Shown here in pieces: positions 1-5,143 of a DNA stretch of 7,682 bases. A program made the position numbers and the translations under genes. A model generated the notes under the pieces. That model had not been told where the DNA came from and did no database searches. It saw nothing but the letters and a program-made list of their open reading frames with translations. How positions within the stretch are numbered: the stretch's first letter is position 1; every line of letters starts with the position of its first letter. Origin of the DNA: Gemmatimonadota bacterium (GTDB lineage Bacteria; JAAXHH01); contig JAPOOT010000252.1 of NCBI GenBank assembly GCA_026713285.1, positions 1 through 7,682 of the forward strand, in the 5' to 3' direction.

Positions 1-2741
1 GCAACGCTCAGGGTCGCGCGCCGATCGGCGAAGGAGACCCAAAGCCCGCCGCCCTTGCCGATGTGCCATTCGTCAGCCTCCCGCGGATCGTCAGCGAGGA
101 ACACCCGGCCCGCGTCGACTGCGGCGAACGCGCCGAGCTCACCGGGAATCAGAAACTTGATTCGGGCCAGCCGAAACCGCAACTCGCCGTTCCCGTAGAG
201 CGCGGAATCCCCGGCAAAACGGAATTTACGGAATCCACGCATGTTGCCGGTGCCGCCGATGGCCGCCGCTTCGTGGAACGGGTACGTGCCGAGCACGGTC
301 TTGCCACCCACGCGCAGGGCCAGCGTGGGGGAAGCGGGGACGTCGTCTGCCGAGAGGTACGTGGACGCCTCGCCTGCAATGTGACCGAAGGCGGATTCGA
401 CGTCCCACAGTTCAGGGTAGATTTCGCCTGCGAGCATGACCCGTACGCCCCGACGGGCATGGTCCGGATTGTCGCGGGTGTCGAAAGCAAGTTCCCCGCG
501 CGCGCCGACCTGGCCGTAGGTCCCGGTCCCATACAGCGGCGTTTCATAGGTGGCAATGAACTTCCCCTCGTGCTTCCCCAATGAAGTATTGGTGATCTTG
601 ACGAGAGGCCCGCCCGACAGATTCCACTTTCCATGTGTCAAACCCGAACCCGCAAAAGAAAGCGCCGGCGCCAGTACAAACTGTGCCTGATCCAGCTCGT
701 AGAACGACTCGTCGCGCGTGAGTTCGACATCGTTTCCGAACCCGTTGAAGCGCACCATGTTGATGCCGGAGTATTCCATATCGAGCTGACCGTCCAGGTT
801 CCGCAGCATCTGCCGGAACGTTCCGGAATACGAAGCGAAGGGTTTCGCTCTCCTCCAGGTGGCGATACCTAAGTCGATGACGTGCCGGGTAGCGTATGGA
901 TCCTTACGGTAGCCGTAGCTCAACCGGTTGTAGCGCAGCCCCGTGTATATCCCGATATCAGAGGTATAATTGACGATCGGCTTTGTGCCCGACGTGGAGC
1001 CCCAATCGAGTTTGTACACGTCCTGCGAGATTGCGCTCTCGTTTCTTGGACGCCTGTACCGGCGCTCGTTGATATGCGCCCTGTTATCGTCGAAGCGGTT
1101 CTGGCCGCGCGCGTCGTAGAACCGCGTCATCCTTCGTCCGGCCCGGGACCGGTTCGCGTAGGTGTCGTCACCGCCTCCGCCGTCTACGTGGACCCTGATC
1201 CCGGCCCGCTCCCCGAGTACGGCGATTCGATCGTCCCCTCCATGCATGTAGATCCTGACTTCCTTTGTCTCGCGGGGATACAGGATACGGTGGAAGTAGG
1301 GGTCGTTCTCCGTACCGGACAGGCTGATGCGAACCTCCAGCGCGCCGTCCGCCCTGTGTTCCAATTCGAGATGTTCGTCCTCGTCCGTCCCCCTGATCTC
1401 GACCTTCCTGCTGATGAACCCGTAGTACCGCGCAGCGAACTCGCCGAGGTTATCCCGGCGTACCTTCAACGTCCGGGTAAGGAAGTCCCCCACCTGCCGG
1501 TAGTACGGGTCCGGCAGCCGCCGGACGGCATCCTCGATCACCGGGTTCGACAATTCGGAATGTACCGTATCGACCACCGCGTCCCACGCGCTCCACTCCA
1601 GCTCGGCCAGCAGCCTGCGGTCCAGTTCCCAGCCCGTGCGGGAGAGTCCCCGGTGGCTCGGGTATTGCTCCTGAAATCGGACGAGCTTGGCTTCGAAACG
1701 GCGCACCAGCTTCATGAGCTGGCCATCCAGATCGATAAAGGCCTTGTCTCTGTCTTCCGGGACGGGCAGCCACGTGTAGCAGTCGCCGACCGGGAACTGC
1801 GCCCAGCGCCATTGTCCACGGTGCCGGTCCGAATCGCCAATGAGAAAATCGATGAGCCGCGCCTTGAGATAGGCCCGCGCGTCCACGCTTTCGCAGGGCG
1901 ACTCTTCGAGGCGTTCGTACAGTCTCTCCGAGCCGCTCACCCTGCGGGACCCGGCAAATCCCGGCTCGTTGCCTGCGGCCTCGGACGGATGTTCCTGCAA
2001 CGTGCCGATCAGTCCGGCATATTCCTCGCGAAACGATCCCAGCCTGGGGTCATCGGGGATCACCAACAGCGTGTGCGGCGCGTGCAGGATGCCCGTTGCC
2101 TCCATCAGGGCATCCACCACCAGGCCCGCCGCCGGCAGATGGGCGCTCACGAGATCCTGGATCACGTCCTCCACGACCGTGTCCTTGAGTTCCTCCATCA
2201 GCCGCTTCGACGGATCCTTGTCGATGGACCGCACCGTGTAACGGCGGCCGTCCTGGCCCATGAAATGCAGCGAAATGGACTGGCCGGCGCCGCCCGGCCG
2301 CATGGGCGACAATCCGCCGCCAACCTTATCGAGATCGAGGACCGGAAGTTCGACCGGCGTCGTCCAAAGTTGCCGGTAGTTCTTGCCATAAACCCACTGT
2401 CCGTAACTACTTGCCCTGAATCGTCCTCCCGGTACGGCCGTATGCGTCGAGTCGCCCATCTCGGGGATTGAACGGTGAATCAGCCGGCCAGCCTGGTTCG
2501 CCTCGCTTGCCTGGCCTTCTTGACCTGCCTGGCCTGCCTGATCTGCCTGATCTGCCTGATCTGCTTGATCTGTCTGGCCTGCCTGATCTGCTTGGCCTGG
2601 TTGACCTGTCTGCTCTTCCTGGCCTGTCTGCCCTTCCTGCGCCGCTGCAGAATCAGCACCCGCAGTAGACAAAACGACCACAAGGAGAGCAGTGAACCAC
2701 CAAAAAATACGGGGATGGAAGAAGCGCACGATGCGGTTCAT
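1..2741 (-). CDS. Omp85/BamA-superfamily outer-membrane protein with periplasmic kinase-like domain (3' end cut by window)
   Basis: The reading frame is open for 913 codons from ATG 2741 to the left edge, where the C-terminus is lost. A signal peptide (residues 1-35, hydrophobic core about 13-25, cleavage likely near SAAAQ) is followed by a Gln/Ala/Asp/Gly repeat (36-84). Residues about 115-345 form a domain I know from Bacteroidota proteins that often also carry a metallophosphoesterase. It contains YTVRSIDKDP (168-177), IGDSDRHRGQWRW (301-313) and DRDKAFIDLDG (330-340), which recall the nucleotide-binding, catalytic-loop and metal-binding motifs of HipA/FAM20C-type kinases. RTX-like GGDD (501-504) and GGGGDD (521-526) follow. 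From about 590 the chain is barrel-like, and GTGNMRGFRKFRF (830-842) matches the conserved RGF/RGY region of the D15/BamA barrel. It should sit in the outer membrane with the kinase-like part in the periplasm. No phosphoesterase domain is present. Barrel assignment is strong; kinase activity is inference. Confidence 0.85.
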   Translation of the reverse strand, partial: MNRIVRFFHPRIFWWFTALLVVVLSTAGADSAAAQEGQTGQEEQTGQPGQADQAGQTDQADQADQADQAGQAGQEGQASEANQAGRLIHRSIPEMGDSTHTAVPGGRFRASSYGQWVYGKNYRQLWTTPVELPVLDLDKVGGGLSPMRPGGAGQSISLHFMGQDGRRYTVRSIDKDPSKRLMEELKDTVVEDVIQDLVSAHLPAAGLVVDALMEATGILHAPHTLLVIPDDPRLGSFREEYAGLIGTLQEHPSEAAGNEPGFAGSRRVSGSERLYERLEESPCESVDARAYLKARLIDFLIGDSDRHRGQWRWAQFPVGDCYTWLPVPEDRDKAFIDLDGQLMKLVRRFEAKLVRFQEQYPSHRGLSRTGWELDRRLLAELEWSAWDAVVDTVHSELSNPVIEDAVRRLPDPYYRQVGDFLTRTLKVRRDNLGEFAARYYGFISRKVEIRGTDEDEHLELEHRADGALEVRISLSGTENDPYFHRILYPRETKEVRIYMHGGDDRIAVLGERAGIRVHVDGGGGDDTYANRSRAGRRMTRFYDARGQNRFDDNRAHINERRYRRPRNESAISQDVYKLDWGSTSGTKPIVNYTSDIGIYTGLRYNRLSYGYRKDPYATRHVIDLGIATWRRAKPFASYSGTFRQMLRNLDGQLDMEYSGINMVRFNGFGNDVELTRDESFYELDQAQFVLAPALSFAGSGLTHGKWNLSGGPLVKITNTSLGKHEGKFIATYETPLYGTGTYGQVGARGELAFDTRDNPDHARRGVRVMLAGEIYPELWDVESAFGHIAGEASTYLSADDVPASPTLALRVGGKTVLGTYPFHEAAAIGGTGNMRGFRKFRFAGDSALYGNGELRFRLARIKFLIPGELGAFAAVDAGRVFLADDPREADEWHIGKGGGLWVSFADRRATLSV
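2490..2636 (-). repeat. Gln/Ala/Asp/Gly-coding short tandem repeat
   Basis: About 147 bases made of irregular units such as CAGGCAGAT and CAGGCAGGT encode residues 36-84 of the Omp85-family protein, alternating GQ, ADQ and AGQ. Every variation keeps the reading frame. The stretch lies directly after the signal peptide and probably forms a flexible periplasmic linker. Unit number is likely to vary between strains by replication slippage. Confidence 0.85.
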
Positions 2742-2747
2742 ATCAGT

Positions 2748-2752
2748 CTCCT
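2748..2752 (-). promoter_or_regulatory. Ribosome binding site of the Omp85-family gene
   Basis: AGGAG on the minus strand lies six bases upstream of ATG 2741. It fixes this start, which also gives a well-formed signal peptide. Confidence 0.75.
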
Positions 2753-2980
2753 GATCCATACCTTTTTATTTGGCTGGATCCGGTTAATATTTAATGATTT
2801 GTAATTTATGAATCTCGAAGTGTTTTGTCTTTCCGTAGTTTAAAGTCGACAGGTTATACAGGCAAGTGTTTCTTACCAGAGCATCACAAATCCATCACTG
2901 TATGTAAACCGGATGTGGTTTGAAGCACCGACAAACGGTCTCATGCCCACCTTGCGGCAGGTTCCGGTGAAACTTGACCG

Positions 2981-3003
2981 GGCGTCGCGGACGCCTTTTA
3001 TTT
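2981..3003 (+). terminator. Terminator-like hairpin in the ridA leader
   Basis: GGCGTC (2981-2986), loop GCG and GACGCC (2990-2995) form a perfect 6-bp GC-rich stem, followed by TTTTATTT. That is the form of an intrinsic terminator on the plus strand; the minus-strand reading lacks a T tract. No plus-strand gene ends just upstream. It could therefore end a short RNA, or attenuate transcription into the RidA gene that starts 70 bases downstream. Confidence 0.5.
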
Positions 3004-3062
3004 GAATACACACCGTTTTCGAACCACCCCGGTGATTTCATGGACAGTCACCGCCAACACCT

Positions 3063-3066
3063 GGAG
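3063..3066 (+). promoter_or_regulatory. Ribosome binding site deciding the RidA start
   Basis: GGAG lies six bases before ATG 3073. Upstream alternatives (TTG 2974, ATG 3040) have weaker sites and would add charged residues in front of an already long N-region. Confidence 0.55.
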
Positions 3067-3072
3067 CGAACG

Positions 3073-3894
3073 ATGATCGGAAAACTACGCCCAGTCGTTT
3101 CGCCGTTGATGATGACTTCCGTGCCGTCGACGGCTGCCAACTCGTTGTTGCCGATGGCCGCTGTGCCGATCCGTATGATCTCCGTGCCGATCCGTATGAT
3201 CTCCGTGCCGCTGCTGCTCGCCGGGTTTATGACGTTGTCGGTTGTTGGCTGCGCGGAGACGGAGGAGGAGCCTGACGCGCCGGAGATGTCTGAGGTCCCG
3301 GAGATGCGGGCAGCACCGGAGGAGCCTGACGCGCCGGAGATGTCCGCGGCGCCGGAGACCCCGGCTGATGCGACGGCCCCGGAGATGCGGGCAGCACCGG
3401 AGGAGCCTGAAGCGCCGGAGATGTCTGAGGTCCCGGAAATGCGGGCAGCGCCGGAGGAGCCTGAAGCGCCGGAGGAGCCCGCGGCATCGCCACCGGCCAT
3501 GCCCTCGCACGAGCCGGTCTACCTCACCTCGGAGGCCACGGAGAGCATGAACCTGCCCTTTTCGGACGCCGTGCGCACGGGGCACCTGCTGTTCCTCTCC
3601 GGCCAGATCGGAATGGTACCCGAAACGAAGGAACTGGCGCCGGGGGGCATACAGGCAGAAGCCCGTCAGACCATGGAGAACATAAAGACGGTGCTCGAGG
3701 CCAACGGATCCTCCATGGACCGGGTGATCAAGGCGACGGTCATGCTCGCGGACATCTCCGAGTGGCCGGCTTTCAACGAGGTGTACGTCACGTACTTTCC
3801 AGGCCACAAGCCGGCCCGCAGCGCCTTCGCCGGCAGCGGACTGGCCTTCGGCGCGCGGTGCGAAGTCGAGGTGATCGCCACGGTGGGAGAGTAG
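3073..3894 (+). CDS. RidA (YjgF/UK114) family protein, predicted lipoprotein with Pro/Glu-rich linker
   Basis: RidA-family enzymes hydrolyse reactive enamine/imine intermediates such as 2-aminoacrylate made by PLP enzymes. Start ATG 3073 has GGAG six bases upstream; a TTG at 2974 is rejected because it precedes the terminator-like hairpin. The 273-residue product has a long N-region, a hydrophobic segment (VPLLLAGFMTLSVVG) and a lipobox ending at Cys60. A Pro/Glu/Ala repeat linker (about 61-147) comes next, then one full RidA domain (about 148-273). It shows LFLSGQIG, the EARQTMENIK helix and PARSAF, whose Arg249 matches the essential Arg105 of enteric RidA; Glu266 fits the conserved C-terminal Glu. 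The usual Tyr17 (PY) position is Phe163 (LPFSDAV). Ordinary RidA is cytoplasmic and about 130 residues, so secretion and the linker are unusual. Fold assignment is secure; substrate is unknown. Confidence 0.9.
   Translation: MIGKLRPVVSPLMMTSVPSTAANSLLPMAAVPIRMISVPIRMISVPLLLAGFMTLSVVGCAETEEEPDAPEMSEVPEMRAAPEEPDAPEMSAAPETPADATAPEMRAAPEEPEAPEMSEVPEMRAAPEEPEAPEEPAASPPAMPSHEPVYLTSEATESMNLPFSDAVRTGHLLFLSGQIGMVPETKELAPGGIQAEARQTMENIKTVLEANGSSMDRVIKATVMLADISEWPAFNEVYVTYFPGHKPARSAFAGSGLAFGARCEVEVIATVGE
3163..3204 (+). repeat. 21-base perfect tandem duplication in the RidA lipoprotein leader
   Basis: Two identical 21-base units (3163-3183 and 3184-3204), followed by the first six bases of a third, encode VPIRMIS-VPIRMIS-VP just before the hydrophobic core. 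This lengthens the N-region and supplies internal Met codons, so a shorter signal peptide from a later Met remains possible. Confidence 0.9.
3265..3480 (+). repeat. Pro/Glu/Ala/Met-coding repeat in the RidA linker
   Basis: Units beginning EEP(D/E)AP and ending MRAAP encode residues 65-136 of the RidA lipoprotein. There are 54-, 81- and 54-base units plus a partial 27-base unit; the longer one carries an internal nine-residue insertion. The units differ by scattered substitutions but stay in frame. The product is acidic and probably extended, tethering the enzyme domain away from the membrane. Confidence 0.9.
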
Positions 3895-3901
3895 GGAAGA
3901 T

Positions 3902-4135
3902 TTGGTTTTAAATATAGCGAAGGACGCCATTCAAGCTGGAAAGGCGGTGTTTGATATGTCACAATCCAGAAAGAAGTCCGCATCTACCGATTCAGAGATC
4001 GATCGGGAATTCAAGTCACTGATCGCCGGCCACAGGTTTCTGGTGTCCGACCAAAAGCGGGTACTGCGCAAGATCGAACGCATCGTCGACGCGAAGGCGA
4101 AAGAGCAAGGTATCTCTTTCAATAAAGATCAATAG
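3902..4135 (+). CDS. Small protein of unknown family, copy 1 (5'-diverged paralogue)
   Basis: I do not recognise this 77-residue protein. It begins with TTG 3902, with AGGGA four bases upstream overlapping the RidA stop region, so it may be translated with ridA. It is a paralogue of the gene at 4313-4549. The N-terminal part (NIAKDAIQAGKAVFDM) looks helical, a Ser/Lys-rich hinge follows, and the last third (DQKRVLRKIERIVDAKAKEQ) is a charged probable helix. No Cys, signal peptide or membrane segment is seen. Relative to copy 2 it has an in-frame seven-residue insertion (GHRFLVS, about residues 44-50) and lacks the N-terminal eight residues. Many differences between the copies are synonymous, which supports a real protein. 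The start codon is uncertain. Confidence 0.6.
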   Translation: MVLNIAKDAIQAGKAVFDMSQSRKKSASTDSEIDREFKSLIAGHRFLVSDQKRVLRKIERIVDAKAKEQGISFNKDQ

Positions 4136-4153
4136 CCATGGCCAAAGGAAAGT
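4047..4153 (+). repeat. 107-base direct repeat, left copy
   Basis: This is identical to 4461-4567 except at one position (T4117 versus G4531, a silent Ser codon change). It covers the last third of the small gene, its stop, the two-base spacer and the first five codons of the ykgJ-like gene. Confidence 0.95.
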
Positions 4154-4185
4154 GTGGATGTTTGCCAACTCACTGTGATTATTGA
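4138..4185 (+). pseudogene. Truncated duplicate of the ykgJ-like gene start
   Basis: The small gene copy 1 is followed by the same two-base spacer, ATG and MAKGK codons as the intact cysteine-cluster gene at 4552. The match then ends, and the frame runs CGCLPTHCDY to a TGA, giving 15 codons. It is best read as a leftover of the segmental duplication. The three cysteines after the breakpoint are probably chance. Confidence 0.6.
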
Positions 4186-4312
4186 TACATTTAAATGATC
4201 GTTGATGATTCGAGAAAACCGCCGATGCGCCGACTAATTCACAAAACAAGGCACTGGAATCCGGCCGCCCTCCGGCGAAGCCATATCCAATCTCATAAAC
4301 GGGCTCGGCGAA
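4186..4312. other. Spacer between the duplicated small genes
   Basis: No convincing gene is seen here. From 4238 the frame of the downstream small gene is open with protein-like content (GEAISNLINGLGELELIEF) but has no ATG, GTG or TTG before TTG 4313. A loose promoter-like pair (TTGCCA at 4162-4167 with GATACA at 4184-4189) precedes it; I do not rely on it. Confidence 0.35.
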
Positions 4313-4549
4313 TTGGAACTGATCGAATTCCTATCATCGTGTGTAAATATCGTGAAAGATGCCGTTCAGGCTGGAAAGGCGGTGTATGATATGTCAAAAT
4401 CAGGAAAGAAACCCGCACCCAACGAATCGGAAATCGACCGAGAATACAGGTCACTGATGGCCGACCAAAAGCGGGTACTGCGCAAGATCGAACGCATCGT
4501 CGACGCGAAGGCGAAAGAGCAAGGTATCTCGTTCAATAAAGATCAATAG
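4313..4549 (+). CDS. Small protein of unknown family, copy 2
   Basis: This 78-residue paralogue of the protein at 3902-4135 is not recognised. TTG 4313 is the only ordinary in-frame start upstream of the conserved part; no strong Shine-Dalgarno is visible, so the start is doubtful. The N-terminus (ELIEFLSSCVNIVKDAVQAGKAVYDM) is a probable amphipathic helix, followed by a Lys/Ser/Pro-rich hinge and a charged C-terminal helix ending in SFNKDQ. The stop codon lies two bases before the ATG of the cysteine-cluster gene, implying co-transcription and perhaps coupled translation. The same stop/ATG spacing is preserved after copy 1. Synonymous differences between the copies argue that both were under protein-level constraint. 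Confidence 0.65.
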   Translation: MELIEFLSSCVNIVKDAVQAGKAVYDMSKSGKKPAPNESEIDREYRSLMADQKRVLRKIERIVDAKAKEQGISFNKDQ

Positions 4550-4567
4550 CCATGGCCAAAGGAAAGT
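4461..4567 (+). repeat. 107-base direct repeat, right copy
   Basis: Right-hand partner of 4047-4153, offset 414 bases. Here the repeat runs into the intact ykgJ-like gene. Confidence 0.95.
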
Positions 4568-5037
4568 ACTGGCACGACGGATTGCAGTTCTCATGCCAGG
4601 GGTGCGGCCACTGCTGCACCTTCCCGGGTGGATTCGTTTACGGCAGCGAGAAGGAGTTCCGGCGCATCGCCGAGTACCTGGACCTGCCGTTCGAGACCTT
4701 CCTGGAACGGTACACGGAAGAAATCGACGGCCATGTCTCCCTGGTGTCTCCGGACAACGGTCCCTGCGTCTTCTATGACGGGGAGTGTTCCATCTATCCG
4801 GTGCGTCCGTCCCAGTGCAGCAGCTATCCCTTCTGGCAGGATATCCTGAAGTCGAAGCGCCGGTGGGAACGGGAAGCGGAGACGTGCGGGGGCATGAAGC
4901 GGGGGAAGCACTGGACGCGCAAGGAGATCGAGGTGCAGGCGGCAAGCCGGACGGAGAACCTGATGGCGGCGAAGAAGCGGCCGCAGTCCGAACCGAGGGA
5001 GGACGTGCATGAATTAGCACATCACGGCAGGGAATGA
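4552..5037 (+). CDS. YkgJ-family cysteine-cluster protein (CxxCxxCC)
   Basis: This 161-residue protein belongs to the family named for the CxxCxxCC motif (Pfam YkgJ/CxxCxxCC), thought to bind a zinc or iron ion or cluster; its biochemical role is not settled. The motif is CQGCGHCC (residues 15-22). Further conserved cysteines are C72 (GPCVFYDGEC), C79, C89 (YPVRPSQCSSYPFW) and C112 (ETCGG), in the order typical of the family. The C-terminal tail from about 135 is charged and non-conserved in appearance. No signal peptide is seen, so it should be cytoplasmic. ATG 4552 follows the small gene by two bases without a clear Shine-Dalgarno, suggesting coupling. Its TGA (5035-5037) overlaps an ATG at 5034, an ATGA junction with the next gene. 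It may mature or protect a metal site in a neighbour, but that is only inference. Confidence 0.9.
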   Translation: MAKGKYWHDGLQFSCQGCGHCCTFPGGFVYGSEKEFRRIAEYLDLPFETFLERYTEEIDGHVSLVSPDNGPCVFYDGECSIYPVRPSQCSSYPFWQDILKSKRRWEREAETCGGMKRGKHWTRKEIEVQAASRTENLMAAKKRPQSEPREDVHELAHHGRE

Positions 5038-5077
5038 TTGCATCGACACGGTCGGAAATGATCGCATCGACGAAGAA
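5030..5077 (+). repeat. Imperfect 24-base tandem duplication at the ykgJ / SelA-like junction
   Basis: Unit 1 (5030-5053) and unit 2 (5054-5077) agree at 16 of their first 18 bases (GGRAATGATYGCATCGAC). In the frame of the SelA-like protein they read GNDCIDTV and GNDRIDEE. Each unit contains an ATG (5034, 5058), but both ATGs lie in the wrong frame for the enzyme. Confidence 0.8.
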
Positions 5078-5143
5078 ACCGGTTCGCCGCGGCTCAATCG
5101 GCGCGGCTTTCTGAAGATCGGCGCCCTGGCCGGTGTCGCGGGC
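5033..5143 (+). other. Twin-arginine signal region of the SelA-like gene, in frame with the enzyme but lacking a start codon
   Basis: In the frame of the downstream enzyme this stretch encodes a Tat signal: NRRGFLKIGALAGVAGVA, with the two Arg codons at 5099-5104. The frame is open back to a TAG at 5015-5017 but has no ATG, GTG or TTG before GTG 5144. The natural start, ATG 5034 (ATGA overlap with the ykgJ-like gene, AGGGA just upstream), lies in another frame and stops at TGA 5112-5114 after 26 codons. A frameshift, a sequencing or assembly error, or a non-standard start such as ATC must be involved. Confidence 0.75.

Larger units (their letters stand above)
2742..3072. promoter_or_regulatory. 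Divergent intergenic region with structured leader
   Basis: This 331-base gap separates two divergent genes and should hold promoters for both. Roughly 2760-2850 is much more AT-rich than the surroundings (for example TTAATATTTAATGATTTG), as expected of a promoter zone, but I could not settle on a clear -35/-10 pair on either strand. From 2906 onward short inverted repeats occur: AAACC/GGTTT (2906-2910 with 2917-2921), ACCG/CGGT (2927-2930 with 2936-2939) and CCGGT/ACCGG (2964-2968 with 2977-2981), followed by a terminator-like hairpin. I recognise no named riboswitch class. Confidence 0.5.

Noticed and set aside
882..2471. Plus-strand open frame of 529 codons.
   Set aside because: It is antisense to the Omp85-family gene, whose minus-strand frame has a signal peptide, recognisable motifs and a ribosome site; the plus-strand product shows no domain and arises from high GC.
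2974..3072. Upstream TTG start for the RidA lipoprotein.
   Set aside because: It lies before a terminator-like hairpin, lacks a good ribosome site and would put the lipobox Cys at residue 93.
3085..3930. Minus-strand open frame of 281 codons rich in Arg and Leu.
   Set aside because: It is a shadow of the RidA gene and its repeat linker.
4162..4189. Promoter candidate TTGCCA with GATACA, 16-base gap.
   Set aside because: The -10 element matches consensus at only three positions; not enough to call.
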